Part shown: positions 29,527 through 41,400 of the stretch, piece after piece
Position numbering within the stretch: the first letter of the stretch is position 1
Layout: the number at the start of each line of letters is the position of its first letter
Assembly (NCBI RefSeq): GCF_947488565.1
Contig: NZ_CANKZC010000003.1
Coordinates: 310,001 to 374,000, forward strand
DNA length: 64,000 nt
Direction: 5' to 3'
DNA from: an uncultured Psychrobacter sp.
Lineage (GTDB): Bacteria; Pseudomonadota; Gammaproteobacteria; Pseudomonadales; Moraxellaceae
Made by a program: the position numbers and the translations under genes
Notes under the pieces: model-generated
What the model was told of the DNA's origin: nothing
The model's input: only the letters and a program-made list of their open reading frames with translations
Databases searched by the model: none

Positions 29527-29916
29527 TTATATCGCATAGCGTTTTAGAGTGTCAATATCGACCAGTGTTAACAAACTCTCATGGCAACCTTCTAGCTTCA
29601 ATTTTGGTGCGATATCGAAATCTAATGCTTCAACCCAGCGTAGCGCACAAATACACCAATAATCACCAGGTTTTAGACCTGGAAAATTGTATTCTGGCAA
29701 AGGCGTGATTAAGTCATTACCACGGCTTGATGAAAAGTTTAAAAACTCACTGGTCATCTTGGCACAGACAGTATGCTGTCCAACATCATGATTGCCCGTA
29801 TGACAAAAACCATTACGATAGTAGCCAGTAATAGGATCAAAGCAGCAGCTGGCAAGAGCAGTACCTAGTACATTGGTTTGATTAATAGCAGGGTTAGGGT
29901 GGTAGTCAGACGACAT
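29527..29916 (-). CDS. DUF2237 family protein
   Basis: The 129-residue product has the family core 'NVLGTALASCCFDPITGYYR' with GFCHTG, then 'VCAKMTSEFLNFSSSRGNDL', 'GLKPGDYWCICALRWVEAL' and a C-terminal 'LVDIDTLKRYA'. Several conserved Cys suggest metal binding or redox function, but this family has no known activity. It is cytoplasmic by appearance. Confidence 0.85.
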   Translation of the reverse strand: MSSDYHPNPAINQTNVLGTALASCCFDPITGYYRNGFCHTGNHDVGQHTVCAKMTSEFLNFSSSRGNDLITPLPEYNFPGLKPGDYWCICALRWVEALDFDIAPKLKLEGCHESLLTLVDIDTLKRYAI

Positions 29917-30570
29917 AAGGTCTCCGAAATTAAGTCATTATATAGAATGGGAGTTGGCAAGTTTTTGCCGTAGTTTGTTAGTTGTGTTTTTTGTAAGTAA
30001 ACGTACTGGAATGGATTTGCTGTAGTCTCTGTAATGGCAGCAAGCGAAAAATTATACCAGTCACGTATGACTACTAATGTATCGACTTTATTTCGAGGTA
30101 ATTATAGCCTGTCTACTAATAGCCTAAAACATAGGCTAGTGTAACATGGGTCTATTAAAAAGATGTAAATCGAATAATCCTTAAAAATTTAATAGATGGT
30201 AAAAATAATTACAAACGATAGTTTTGGCTGAGAATAAACAGTATTAAAGCAATAAGGTATTTATGACTATATAGAACGTATTGATATGAATTGTGACTAG
30301 GCGAACCCTAGTTGCTATGCTAAACTAAAACATAAAGTGCGCTGACCATTTACTATAATTAGCGTACAAAGATACTCGTCTTATCATCCTAACTTATACT
30401 TATTACTCACCCTTTTGCGGTTACCTAGTTTGTTTATAAATAATTGGGTCAATGGTGTTGCGTGTTAAAAATGTGTCAAAAACATACAATATTCATCGTT
30501 GATGTAAATATAAATCAAACCTTACTATGCCGCGTTTTTTGGTAAGCAATACGCCAAACAAGGATTTATT
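29917..30570. other. Intergenic region between DUF2237 gene and hisZ
   Basis: This 654-base AT-rich divergent gap has no plausible gene. A short stem, TAGCCT with AGGCTA at 30120-30138, and a weak CTAG-containing hairpin near 30295-30312 are the only structures noticed. AAGGA about 8 bases before the GTG at 30571 is the hisZ ribosome site. Confidence 0.45.
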
Positions 30571-31896
30571 GTGTCTGTCAGTTCTTATTCAGCTGTACCC
30601 GTCCAATCACGTTCTGAAAATAATTCCACCTCTCAGCATGCTGATGATAATAGCGTACCCAATCATCTGTCTCATCTCAGTAATTTTCATCTTAGTAATT
30701 TTACCGCAGAAGTTGCTAATAACTGGCTACTACCTGATGGTGTGGTTGATGTATTATTTGAAGATGCGCAAAAGCAAGAAGTGCTGCGACATCAGTTGAC
30801 TCAGCAGCTTATTACTCATGGCTATCAGCTGGTTAACCCGCCGATGATTGAGTTTACAGAGTCGTTGTTAAGTGATGCCTCAGAGGATCTCAAGCGTCAA
30901 ACCTTTAAAATCATCGATCAGCTTACGGGTCGTTTGATGGGGGTGCGCGCGGATATTACGCCGCAGATTTTGCGTATCGATGCCCATCATGGCGGGACAG
31001 GTATTGCGCGTTATTGCTATGCAGGTGACGTAATTCATACCTTACCCTCAGGATTGTTTGGATCACGTACGCCACTGCAGTTAGGTGCTGAGATATTTGG
31101 TTGTGCATCGCTAAGTGCAGATTTTGAATTGATAGATGTGTTATTTACGATGGTCAATGACCTAAATATGAGTGCAGCTTTGCACATTGACTTGGGTCAT
31201 GTGGCGATATTTAAACGGTTGGCTTTATTGGTTGAGCTGTCAGATAACGACACTAAGCAATTGATGCATTTATATGCCAACAAAAACTTACCAGAGTTAA
31301 AGCGTGTCTGCCAAACATTACCCATGGGTAGTGATTTTTATGCTTTAGCGCGCTTTGGTCACGACATGACACGGCTATTGGCGAAGCTGTCAGATACCGC
31401 GCAACAAGATACCGAGATTGTTACTGCAGTCGATGAATTACAGCGCTTAAAAACCCATCTACAAGAGCAGTGGAATTGTAATGTCAGTATCGATGTCACT
31501 GAGCTGTCGGGCTATCACTATCATACTGGTATTGTATTTAATGGCTATATCAACAGTGAAACTCAACCATTAGTACGTGGTGGACGTTTCGATGGTATGC
31601 AAAGTGGTGGTCACCTAACAAACAGCCAGCCACGTGAAGCCACAGGTTTTAGTATGGATGTCAGTCGCTTGTTAGCACATGTCGAACTGGCTGCTCCAGT
31701 GGTAGTGGTCGTTGATTATGCTGCAATTAACAATATGGATAGCGAACAAAGACAGACGCTACGTCAACAAGTTGATAGCTTACGCCAGCAAGGTTACCGA
31801 GTCACTGTACCGCTGGATATACATGACTGTCCTCAAGACGTCACGCATCGATTAAGTATCGTTGCCAACCAGTGGCAATTAACCGCTGTTGAATAA
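30571..31896 (+). CDS. hisZ: ATP phosphoribosyltransferase regulatory subunit
   Basis: HisZ is a HisRS-like protein that joins short-form HisG to make the active, feedback-regulated first enzyme of histidine synthesis. The 441-residue product shows 'NWLLPDGVVDVLFEDAQKQE', 'GRLMGVRADITPQILRIDA' and 'LVRGGRFDGM'. It lacks the complete tRNA synthetase active site. The start is a GTG at 30571, with AAGGA upstream; the first 45 residues are variable. hisZ followed by purA is the order seen in Pseudomonas and Acinetobacter. Confidence 0.94.
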   Translation: MSVSSYSAVPVQSRSENNSTSQHADDNSVPNHLSHLSNFHLSNFTAEVANNWLLPDGVVDVLFEDAQKQEVLRHQLTQQLITHGYQLVNPPMIEFTESLLSDASEDLKRQTFKIIDQLTGRLMGVRADITPQILRIDAHHGGTGIARYCYAGDVIHTLPSGLFGSRTPLQLGAEIFGCASLSADFELIDVLFTMVNDLNMSAALHIDLGHVAIFKRLALLVELSDNDTKQLMHLYANKNLPELKRVCQTLPMGSDFYALARFGHDMTRLLAKLSDTAQQDTEIVTAVDELQRLKTHLQEQWNCNVSIDVTELSGYHYHTGIVFNGYINSETQPLVRGGRFDGMQSGGHLTNSQPREATGFSMDVSRLLAHVELAAPVVVVVDYAAINNMDSEQRQTLRQQVDSLRQQGYRVTVPLDIHDCPQDVTHRLSIVANQWQLTAVE

Positions 31897-32042
31897 AGCT
31901 ATTTTGTCAAAGAATCGTATCAAAAAATGGGTTTATCAAAAGACAGTATCGTCAAAAAGTATCATTTTTCGTTTAGTTTTAAATTGTTATCGTATGGCTG
32001 TTTGATAATGAACAGGCCATGCACCTTAATACATCATTGTAA

Positions 32043-33341
<1,299 letters not shown>

Positions 33342-33659
33342 ATAAATAGAACAAACTATTGAATGACAAAACCCTAATGTCCAGCTAAGAGCTAGCATTG
33401 GGGTTTTTTATGAAAATTAATAATATTGGTAAATATACAATATATAGTATGTACCTTTTAACTTTTAGTAAGGCAAAATTTACGTTTCAGTAAGCTGGTA
33501 TCATAATTAATCCTATCATTTATAGCGTCAATCATTATAATAGGCAACAATCACATGTCGAGGCTCAGATATACAAATTGGTAAATCTGAAATGCCTGAG
33601 TATTATAGTGATAATAAACGATTCAAACCCTTAATTTATAATTCTATTAGGAGCTTCTC
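33342..33659. other. Intergenic region between purA and ndk
   Basis: This 318-base gap holds the purA terminator and, by position, the ndk promoter. No small gene is seen. TAGGAG lies just before the ndk ATG. Confidence 0.5.
33368..33412 (+). terminator. Terminator of purA
   Basis: AAACCCTAATG pairs with CATTGGGGTTT (one mismatch), with AGCT/AGCT pairing extending into the loop, and TTTTTT follows. Confidence 0.85.
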
Positions 33660-34091
33660 ATGGCTAACGAACGTACTTTATCTATCATCAAACCTGACGC
33701 AGTTGGTAACAACAATATCGGCGAAATCTACAGCCGCTTTGAAAAAAACGGTCTAAAAATCGTTGCTGCAAAAATGTTGCAACTTGATGATGAAAAAGCA
33801 GGCGGCTTCTACGCTGAGCACGCTGAACGTCCATTTTACAATGACCTAAAGTCATTCATGATGTCAGGTCCAGTATTGGTATCAGTATTAGAAGGCGAAA
33901 ATGCCATCGCTAAGCATCGCGAAATCATGGGTGCAACCAACCCAAAAGAAGCTGCTGAAGACACTATCCGTGCTGACTTCGCTAGCAGCATCGACGAAAA
34001 TGCGGTTCATGGTTCAGATTCAGCTGAGTCAGCCGCACGTGAAATCAGCTACTTCTTCAGCGATGATGAAGTTTGTGCACGTACGCGCTAA
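33660..34091 (+). CDS. ndk: Nucleoside diphosphate kinase
   Basis: Balances nucleoside triphosphate pools by phosphate transfer through a His intermediate. The 143-residue product is full length. It has [11 protein letters not shown] at the start and the active-site [12 protein letters not shown] with His117. TAGGAGCTTCTC precedes the ATG. It heads a run of genes whose order (ndk, rlmN, pilF, rodZ, ispG, hisS, yfgM, bamB, der) matches Pseudomonas. Confidence 0.98.
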   Translation: MANERTLSIIKPDAVGNNNIGEIYSRFEKNGLKIVAAKMLQLDDEKAGGFYAEHAERPFYNDLKSFMMSGPVLVSVLEGENAIAKHREIMGATNPKEAAEDTIRADFASSIDENAVHGSDSAESAAREISYFFSDDEVCARTR

Positions 34092-34457
34092 TAGTTATTA
34101 TTAATATCTGCTTATGATATTGAGCGTTAATCATTAGTATTGTAAGGACGGCTTATACTCAACTGGGTATAAGCCGTTTGCGCTATTACTAAACTTTTTT
34201 GTATTTTGTTGAATATGCTATTATTAACCAGTCTATGTTTAAGCTTATCGGTTGTTTTTGTTGAAATTTATTATTATGTCCCTCATTATTAATTCTCAAT
34301 CATTTAATTAACGTTATCAATCCCTTATCAGTACATTGTCGCTGTAGATAATCATTTGTATTTTATAACTGACAAAGTTTGCGCTCATAGCGGATTGCTC
34401 AATGCAGCATTTAATTGTATTACTACGCTCATGGCTTAGGCCAAAAGGTTACTTATT
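34092..34457. other. Intergenic region between ndk and rlmN
   Basis: Apart from the hairpin at 34149-34180, I see no gene or further strong structure in this 366-base AT-rich gap. Confidence 0.5.
34149..34180 (+). terminator. Terminator-like hairpin after ndk
   Basis: CGGCTTATAC (34149-34158) and GTATAAGCCG (34167-34176) form a perfect 10-bp stem with an 8-base loop. Only three T follow, so termination may be partial. Confidence 0.65.
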
Positions 34458-35702
34458 ATGTCAACTATTCAAGCTCCTACTCAGCACGTACCCAACAAGC
34501 GCACTGATAACATTAAGTTGGTAGATGAAGCGCAGGCAAGAACCAATCTATTAGGTATGACACAAGCACAGCTCGCTGATTACTTTAAGAGCATCGGTGA
34601 AAAGCCATTTCGTGCCACTCAAGTGATTAAGTGGATTTATCAGCACGGGGTGACTGATTTTGAGCAGATGACCAATCTAAGTAAGTCGTTGCGCGACAAG
34701 CTGTCTGTGCACGCCTGCGTAACCCCGCCAAAGGTTATTCATCGTCAATATAGTGATGATGGCACCCGTAAATGGGTGTTTGAGGTCACTGGGGGCTCAT
34801 TGGTTGAGACGGTTCTTATCCCAGCAGATGATAGTAAAGCAAATGGCCGTAAAACGTTGTGTGTGTCTTCACAAGTCGGCTGTGCATTGGACTGTAGTTT
34901 TTGCAGTACAGGTAAACAAGGCTTTGAGCGTGATTTGAGCGTCGCTGAGATTATCGGGCAGTTGTGGGTCGCCAACGCTTCTTATATGGCAGACGAAAAC
35001 GACAGCTTAGAAAACGTCGATCATGGCTTATGGGAGAACAACGTGACCAACGTTGTCATGATGGGCATGGGCGAGCCATTATTGAATTATAAACCAGTGG
35101 TCAGCTCGATGGAGCTTATGCTTAGTGATCATGCTTATGGTTTGTCCAAACGCCGAGTCACTTTATCGACGTCAGGTGTAGTGCCAAAGATGTATCAGTT
35201 AGCGAAGGATATTGATGTGGCTTTAGCCATTTCACTGCATGCACCCAACGATGAATTGCGTAATGAGCTGGTACCAATTAATAAAAAATATCCGTTAAGT
35301 GAGCTGATCGCTGCGGCAAAAAATTACGTCTATGACGTCAATCCGCGCCAAAAAAAACATGTCACGATTGAATATGTCATGTTAGATGGCGTCAATGACA
35401 GCAATGAGCACGCTGAGCAGATGGTTGCATTACTTGATGGTTTGCCAAGTAAAATAAACCTGATACCGTTCAATCCATTCCCGCATGCCCCTTATGATAA
35501 ATCAAGTAATAATCGCATTCATGCGTTTAGTAATATTTTAAGCGAAGCAGGTTTTGTTTGTACCATTCGCCAAACGCGCGGTGATGATATTGATGCAGCC
35601 TGTGGTCAATTGGTTGGACAAGTCGCTGATCGAACCAGACGGTCAGCAGCATGGCAACAAAGCATTAAAGACCGCGATGCTAAGGGTAATGCTGCTGTCT
35701 AA
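34458..35702 (+). CDS. rlmN: Dual-specificity rRNA/tRNA (adenine-C2) methyltransferase
   Basis: Radical-SAM enzyme that methylates C2 of A2503 in 23S rRNA and A37 in some tRNAs. The 414-residue product has the radical-[11 protein letters not shown] (Cys142, Cys146, Cys149), '[10 protein letters not shown]', '[10 protein letters not shown]' and the late catalytic Cys382 in DAACGQL. The first 30 residues are variable. AAGG lies upstream of the ATG. Confidence 0.96.
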   Translation: MSTIQAPTQHVPNKRTDNIKLVDEAQARTNLLGMTQAQLADYFKSIGEKPFRATQVIKWIYQHGVTDFEQMTNLSKSLRDKLSVHACVTPPKVIHRQYSDDGTRKWVFEVTGGSLVETVLIPADDSKANGRKTLCVSSQVGCALDCSFCSTGKQGFERDLSVAEIIGQLWVANASYMADENDSLENVDHGLWENNVTNVVMMGMGEPLLNYKPVVSSMELMLSDHAYGLSKRRVTLSTSGVVPKMYQLAKDIDVALAISLHAPNDELRNELVPINKKYPLSELIAAAKNYVYDVNPRQKKHVTIEYVMLDGVNDSNEHAEQMVALLDGLPSKINLIPFNPFPHAPYDKSSNNRIHAFSNILSEAGFVCTIRQTRGDDIDAACGQLVGQVADRTRRSAAWQQSIKDRDAKGNAAV

Positions 35703-35974
35703 TGAATGATGGAGTGACGGCAATAGAGGCTCAGTCTAAGACAAGAAACAGATAGGGTTACGTTCCTATTGGTTTTAGTAAATAATATTTATAACCATAA
35801 AAATGCAGTCATAGTAACTAAATTGTACTTAAAGGGTCCAAATCCATTAAACTAATGGCTTATTGGAACTCTAGTATTAAATTTACAGTACTAAAACTCA
35901 GTTTTATAATGGCGGCTATGATAATGTTTGAATATTTTTGTCAATTTAAGACTCAGCGTAAAACGTCTTTAATA

Positions 35975-36904
35975 ATGAAGGAGTCCTCAGTAGCGGGTGC
36001 TTATCAAAAAACAAACCATACTATCTCTGGTAATTTTGAGTCTAGTAACCTAAGGTCTGGAAGCCTAAAAAACCGGCTGATAGCTAGTGCAATCGCTACC
36101 TTATTACTAGCGGGTTGCCAAAGTACACCAACAGATGGCTTAACTGGAAGTACGCGTTATCAAACGTCTACTCAGCCAAGCGATATTCGTAACCTTGATA
36201 AGCAAGAGATCGCTCGCGTACGTACATCGCTTGCCGCGCAGTACATTCGTAAAAACGAGCTTGATACCGCGCAGCGTCAACTCGAAAAAGCTTTTGCTGC
36301 CGATAGCCGATACGCGCCAGCCTATGATATGATGGGCGTTTTGTTGCAGCAAGAGGGTAGCCGCCTCAATCTTGAAAAGGCCGATCAATACTTTAAAAAA
36401 GCCATCTCGCTTGACAAGGATTTTGATCAAGTGCGTAATAACTACGGTGTGTATTTATCACAGATGAAGCGTTATAGCGAGGCGGCAGAGCAGTTTGAGA
36501 TTGCAGGTGCAGCACTTGGATATGAAGGACGTATTAGTGCACTTGAGAACCTAGGGCGCACTTACCTACAGTTGAATAACCATCCCGCGGCAGCCAAAGC
36601 ATTTTTGCGAGCGTTAGATGGTAATCGTAATAGCTTGATTGCTCATATTGAGCTGGTTGATTTGTTGCTTGAGCAGCAGCGTGTACAGCAAGCACAACGG
36701 CTTTATGATGAGACTTTATTGCTTGTACAAGGTCAGGGTATTAGTCCGCGACTGCTTTTGCAAGGTATTAAGCTTGCCGCCGTTCAAAACGATAGAACCA
36801 CGCGTCAACAATTAGCACAGCAGCTATTATCTGCTTATCCATTAAGTGATGAAGCAAAACAACTTAAGACTTGGCTTAACAATCCAGAGGCATCATGGAA
36901 ATGA
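35975..36904 (+). CDS. pilF: Type IV pilus biogenesis/stability lipoprotein PilF (PilW)
   Basis: PilF is an outer-membrane lipoprotein that pilots the PilQ secretin. The product has a lipobox LLLAGC and about six TPR repeats ('YIRKNELDTAQRQLEKAF', 'YAPAYDMMGVLL', 'VRNNYGVYLSQMKRYSEAA'). The start is uncertain. The frame extends to 35855, but the signal peptide core (LKNRLIASAIATLLLAGC) lies so far in that even the ATG at 35975 leaves a 30-residue n-region. Neither start has a good ribosome site. It overlaps rodZ by a few bases, so the two are translationally coupled. FimL in the same window also points to type IV pili. Confidence 0.85.
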   Translation: MKESSVAGAYQKTNHTISGNFESSNLRSGSLKNRLIASAIATLLLAGCQSTPTDGLTGSTRYQTSTQPSDIRNLDKQEIARVRTSLAAQYIRKNELDTAQRQLEKAFAADSRYAPAYDMMGVLLQQEGSRLNLEKADQYFKKAISLDKDFDQVRNNYGVYLSQMKRYSEAAEQFEIAGAALGYEGRISALENLGRTYLQLNNHPAAAKAFLRALDGNRNSLIAHIELVDLLLEQQRVQQAQRLYDETLLLVQGQGISPRLLLQGIKLAAVQNDRTTRQQLAQQLLSAYPLSDEAKQLKTWLNNPEASWK

Positions 36905-37731
36905 ACAACCCATCATCAAATCATCAGTCTAACGCTCAGGGATCATTTGGTGCCACGCTGCAGCAAGCCCGTAAAAGTAAACAGATCAGTTTAAAAGAAG
37001 CTGCCAGTGAATTATTCATCTTAGAGCGTCACTTACAAGCATTAGAAGAAGAGGATTTTGCCGCTTTACCGCAAGTTACCTTTGCGCGTGGTTTTGTCAT
37101 TAATTATGCAAAATTTTTGCAATTGGATCCCACAAAAATCGCGACAAGCTTCGATGCAGCGTATCCAGATGAGATGAGAGCGCAGTCGGTGAGTAACATT
37201 GATACACCGCTGCGCCCGATGGGAACCTTACAACGTGATAGTCGTAGCCGCATCCGCTTTAACCCGTTGTTGATTCTTGCAATTGTAGGTCTTATTGTAT
37301 TGGCGGTATTTTTATTCCGTATGGTCACTAATGCCAGTCAAGATAATGCTACATCTACCACAGCCGTCGAAGACTTGTCAGCATCAGAGCAAGCTCAAGG
37401 GGCAGCGGTTGATACTCAGTATGATAGTACTGGTTTAGATGGTGTGGGTGCATCCGGTTCAGCACTTAATTTGGATAGTACTAATGATATCAGTGCGGTC
37501 ACATTGGACGTTGAAATCATAGACACTACCAACGTAGATATTACGGATGCGTCTGGTAACAGTCTGATGTCAGGTAGCCAAACCAGTGGTAACTATAAAC
37601 TGCTTGGTGCGCCGCCATTTAACATCCAAATTGATAATATCGACAATGTAAAATTATTACTTAATCAAGAGTCGGTTGCGTTAAATGAGTATGCAGCCGA
37701 TAAACAAGCAAGCTTTGCGTTGGCGCCATAG
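36895..37731 (+). CDS. rodZ: Cytoskeletal protein RodZ
   Basis: Membrane protein that links MreB to the cell wall elongation machinery. The 278-residue product has an N-terminal helix-turn-helix of the HTH_25 type ('LQQARKSKQISLKEAASELF' to about residue 90) and one membrane helix at about residues 123-145 (LLILAIVGLIVLAVFLF). A Ser/Asp-rich linker and a C-terminal DUF4115 periplasmic domain follow. It starts inside the end of pilF; a second ATG at 36901 overlaps pilF's TGA as ATGA and is equally possible. Confidence 0.92.
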   Translation: MEMNNPSSNHQSNAQGSFGATLQQARKSKQISLKEAASELFILERHLQALEEEDFAALPQVTFARGFVINYAKFLQLDPTKIATSFDAAYPDEMRAQSVSNIDTPLRPMGTLQRDSRSRIRFNPLLILAIVGLIVLAVFLFRMVTNASQDNATSTTAVEDLSASEQAQGAAVDTQYDSTGLDGVGASGSALNLDSTNDISAVTLDVEIIDTTNVDITDASGNSLMSGSQTSGNYKLLGAPPFNIQIDNIDNVKLLLNQESVALNEYAADKQASFALAP

Positions 37732-37832
37732 TCATTTGATCGTTACAGGCTTAACAGCTTGTCATAGTAATGTTATGACCACTTTAAGATTGCTTATATT
37801 TTTTATCTTTTGTTCTTATTAAAGGATTCTTT

Positions 37833-38948
37833 ATGTCCACGTCATCGCCTATTACTCGCCGTCCTACCAAAAAGATCTATGTCGGTGATGTCGCGATTGG
37901 CGGCGATGCACCGATTAGTGTGCAAAGCATGACCAATACAGACACTTGTGATGTAGCTGCAACAGTCGCTCAGATTGAGCGCTGCGTTGATGCTGGTGCT
38001 GACTTCATGCGCGTCTCGACTCCGACGATGGAGACAGTTGAAGCGTTTGGTAAGATTCGTAAACAGGTGAGCGTACCTTTGGTTGCTGATGTGCATTTTG
38101 ATCACAAGATTGCCTTGGCAGTTGCTGAAGCAGGTGCAGACTGTCTGCGAATTAATCCAGGCAACATCGGTAGCGATGCTAAAGTGCGTGAAGTTGTGGC
38201 CTGCGCTAAACATCATAATATTCCAATTCGCATTGGGGTGAACGCCGGATCTTTAGAAAAGGACATTCAGCGTAAATATACTGAGCCGACGGGCGAGGCG
38301 ATGCTTGAGTCAGCGATGCGTCATATCGATATATTGGAACGTTTAAACTTCGATCAATATAAAGTATCCGTCAAAGCGAGTAATGTGTTTTTGACGTTGG
38401 ATGCGTATCGCTTAATATCGGCACAAATTGATAATCCGCTACATCTTGGTGTCACTGAAGCTGGGGTATATCGTACTGGCGCCGTCAAGTCTGCAATCGC
38501 GCTTGGCGGTTTATTATTAGATGGTATCGGTGATACCATTCGTATCTCTTTGGCAGCAGAACCAGAAGAAGAGATCAAAATCGGTTTTGATATTTTAAAA
38601 TCACTCAATATTCGTTCTAATGGTGTAAACTTCATCGCATGTCCAAGCTGCTCTCGTCAAGAGTTTGACGTGATTAAGGTAATGACTGCGTTAGAAGCTC
38701 GTTTAGAAGATGTGCGTGAGCCCATGAATCTATCGGTGATTGGTTGTAAAGTGAATGGTCCAGGAGAGGCAAAAGAGTCCGACATCGGTATCGTAGGTGC
38801 AGCTCCCAAATCCCTGGTATACCGTATGGGTGAAAAAAGTCATCTTATCGATACCAATAATCTGGTTGATGAGATTGAGAGTATGGTACGTGCTCATGCA
38901 AGCGAGCTGGAAAAGTCACGTGAAAATGAAATTATTAGAGTTAAATAG
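37833..38948 (+). CDS. ispG: 4-hydroxy-3-methylbut-2-en-1-yl diphosphate synthase (IspG/GcpE)
   Basis: Penultimate enzyme of the MEP isoprenoid pathway, a 4Fe-4S reductase. The 371-residue product has '[15 protein letters not shown]', '[14 protein letters not shown]' and the Cys ligands in '[14 protein letters not shown]' and '[18 protein letters not shown]'. Length and order fit the E. coli protein. TTAAAGGA precedes the ATG. Confidence 0.97.
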   Translation: MSTSSPITRRPTKKIYVGDVAIGGDAPISVQSMTNTDTCDVAATVAQIERCVDAGADFMRVSTPTMETVEAFGKIRKQVSVPLVADVHFDHKIALAVAEAGADCLRINPGNIGSDAKVREVVACAKHHNIPIRIGVNAGSLEKDIQRKYTEPTGEAMLESAMRHIDILERLNFDQYKVSVKASNVFLTLDAYRLISAQIDNPLHLGVTEAGVYRTGAVKSAIALGGLLLDGIGDTIRISLAAEPEEEIKIGFDILKSLNIRSNGVNFIACPSCSRQEFDVIKVMTALEARLEDVREPMNLSVIGCKVNGPGEAKESDIGIVGAAPKSLVYRMGEKSHLIDTNNLVDEIESMVRAHASELEKSRENEIIRVK

Positions 38949-39072
38949 ATGATGCAACTCCTCATCGACCTGAATCTGTGAGTAGTAAATCATTAGTAAG
39001 CATCTAAGCGCTAGTAGTAACGATAATAACAATAGAGACAGTCGTTATAATATTTGAGGATATAACCGAATC

Positions 39073-40362
39073 ATGATCAAAGCTATTAAAGGGTTTAACG
39101 ATATTCTGCCAGAACAGGCAGCAAAGTGGCTACAACTAGAAGCTGTATTGGCAGATGTATTGGCTCGTTACGGTTACGAAAATATTCGCCTGCCCATCGT
39201 TGAGCAGACTGATCTGTTTGCTCGTGCTATTGGCGGTGCGACTGATATCGTTGAAAAAGAGATGTATAGCTTCGCTGATAAGTCTGAACCACCAACACCT
39301 CTGACCTTGCGTCCTGAAGGTACAGCAGGGGCAGTGCGTGCAGTGCTTGAGCATAACTTGCTACGCGGTGACACGCCAAAACTTTGGTATATCGGCCCTA
39401 TGTTTCGTTATGAGCGCCCGCAAAAAGGACGCTACCGTCAGTTTCATCAGATAGGGGTAGAGAGTTTTGGTAGCGCGTTGCCAGATGCTGATGCTGAGCT
39501 GATTGCGATGACTCACCTGATGTGGCAAGAGCTGGGTCTCAAAGATGAGATGCGTTTACAATTAAACAGCTTGGGTGAAATCGATGAGCGCCGTGCCTAT
39601 CGAGATGCTCTAGTTACTTACTTAACGGACAAGCAAGATCAGCTTGATGAAGACAGTAAGCGCCGTTTGACTACCAATCCGCTACGGATTTTGGACAGTA
39701 AAGAGCCAAGTACCCAAGCACTGCTTACTCATGCACCCAAGCTTGCTGACTTCTTAGGGACAGAAAGTAAGGTCCATTTTGAGCAAGTTCAAGCGTACTT
39801 AACGATGCTTGGTATAGATTACGAAATCAATCCGCACTTGGTTCGCGGTCTTGATTATTATAACAAAACGGTTTTTGAGTGGGTCACTGATAAGCTGGGT
39901 AGTCAAGCAACAGTCTGTGCTGGTGGGCGCTATGATGGTCTGATTGGACAGCTAAAGTCTGTCGGGGCACGTGACGACAAACCAGTTAAGTCTGAGCCTG
40001 CTGTTGGTTTTGCAATGGGTCTTGAGCGCTTATTACTGCTTATTGAAGCGGTAGCTCCTATGCCAGATATGTCAGTCTGTGACGTCTTTGTCGTTGCGCA
40101 GCCAGAAGTCTACGGGTTTGGTATCAATTATGCGCAAAAGTTACGTTATAGCCGTCCAGATTTGCGAATTAAGATGGCGAGTGCAACCAGTATGAAAGCA
40201 CAAATGAAAAAAGCAGATAAATCTGGTGCAGCTTTGACAGTTATAATTGCACAACAAGAGCTTGACGATAATACAATTAGTATTAAAGATATGCAGACGG
40301 GCGAACAGCAGTCAGTTGCCCAAGATTGGCTAGCGAGCACAAAGAACTTTACACGTCTGTAG
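39073..40362 (+). CDS. hisS: Histidyl-tRNA synthetase
   Basis: Class II synthetase that charges tRNA-His. The 429-residue product has '[13 protein letters not shown]', motif 2 '[20 protein letters not shown]', '[15 protein letters not shown]', '[17 protein letters not shown]', motif 3 '[15 protein letters not shown]' and a C-terminal anticodon-binding domain. TTTGAGGATA precedes the ATG. It lies between ispG and yfgM as in Pseudomonas and E. coli. Confidence 0.97.
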   Translation: MIKAIKGFNDILPEQAAKWLQLEAVLADVLARYGYENIRLPIVEQTDLFARAIGGATDIVEKEMYSFADKSEPPTPLTLRPEGTAGAVRAVLEHNLLRGDTPKLWYIGPMFRYERPQKGRYRQFHQIGVESFGSALPDADAELIAMTHLMWQELGLKDEMRLQLNSLGEIDERRAYRDALVTYLTDKQDQLDEDSKRRLTTNPLRILDSKEPSTQALLTHAPKLADFLGTESKVHFEQVQAYLTMLGIDYEINPHLVRGLDYYNKTVFEWVTDKLGSQATVCAGGRYDGLIGQLKSVGARDDKPVKSEPAVGFAMGLERLLLLIEAVAPMPDMSVCDVFVVAQPEVYGFGINYAQKLRYSRPDLRIKMASATSMKAQMKKADKSGAALTVIIAQQELDDNTISIKDMQTGEQQSVAQDWLASTKNFTRL

Positions 40363-40455
40363 TTATGTTAGTAGTAGCGTCTGGTAGAATGACCAACGCT
40401 CACTCGCTGCTCAGCAATTAGATTTTAGCAACTAGATTTTATCAGGTAAATAAAC

Positions 40456-41277
40456 ATGGCTCAAAATACCCAGTCGCCTAATACAGACAACTCTATGCAA
40501 GCGCTAAAGCAGTATGGTAGCTACATTCTGACAGCTATTTTATTGGCTTTAGCCGGTTATTTTGGCTGGACATATTGGCAAGAGAATCACGCACGGGTAG
40601 ATACCGTGGCGGCTGATCAATATGCAGATATCCAAAGACTTAACGAAGAGGTAAGTCTGGCAGCACAGAATCCAGATCTAGAGACTGAAGCGGCGGCAGC
40701 ACTCGCTGCCAGTCGCGCTCAGCTAAATGATGATATCGATGCGTTAGTCAGTACACATGGCAAATCGGTTTATGCGTGGCAAGCTTTGATGATCAAAGCT
40801 CGTCAACAAGTCGATAGTGATGACTTTACGGGTGCGACTGAGACCTTAGAAAAGGCATTGGCCATAGATCTAGGAGACGCAGGTTTAAATGCGATCACGC
40901 GTTTACGCTACGCTGAGACATTGTTGTCAGCAGGGGACACAGATGCTGCACTATCAGAAGCCAATAATGATATGCCAAGCTCATTTGAGGCAAGCCAACA
41001 AGAGTTACTAGGTGATATTTATTTAGCAAAAAATGATGAAGATGCTGCTATTAAAGCCTATACTAATGCTTGGAGCCTGATTGGTAAACGTCAAGAAACT
41101 AGAGCAGTATTGGCATTAAAAATGGAGAGTCTGGGTATTGTACCTGAACCCATCGATGAACCTGCTAGTCTTATTCAAGCAGCTGCCATACCAGAACCAA
41201 CAGCAGCGCAAAATGCCAGTGCAGATATTCAGAGTAGCGTTAACAATAGTAACGATTCTGACCAAGCAGCGCAGTAA
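40456..41277 (+). CDS. yfgM: YfgM family TPR membrane protein
   Basis: The 273-residue product has one N-terminal membrane helix (YILTAILLALAGYFGWTYW, about residues 23-41) and a periplasmic TPR-like helical domain of the YfgM/DUF2133 family. In E. coli YfgM associates with PpiD and the SecYEG translocon as a periplasmic chaperone. The C-terminal 40 residues are Ala/Pro/Ser-rich and absent from the E. coli protein (206 residues). It sits between hisS and bamB, its usual place. Confidence 0.88.
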   Translation: MAQNTQSPNTDNSMQALKQYGSYILTAILLALAGYFGWTYWQENHARVDTVAADQYADIQRLNEEVSLAAQNPDLETEAAAALAASRAQLNDDIDALVSTHGKSVYAWQALMIKARQQVDSDDFTGATETLEKALAIDLGDAGLNAITRLRYAETLLSAGDTDAALSEANNDMPSSFEASQQELLGDIYLAKNDEDAAIKAYTNAWSLIGKRQETRAVLALKMESLGIVPEPIDEPASLIQAAAIPEPTAAQNASADIQSSVNNSNDSDQAAQ

Positions 41278-41400
41278 ATCCGTATTATAATCAACAATAA
41301 TGTATATCGTAGACAATGATAATGCTACCTATGACAGCTTTTTAAGCCAGTAGCATAGTCCGTTGACCGATAGTTAATTTATTCGTAATGAGAGCAGACA

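Noticed and set aside
30527..30799. 90-residue plus-strand frame overlapping the start of hisZ
   Set aside because: It overlaps the HisZ coding region in another frame and has no recognisable features.
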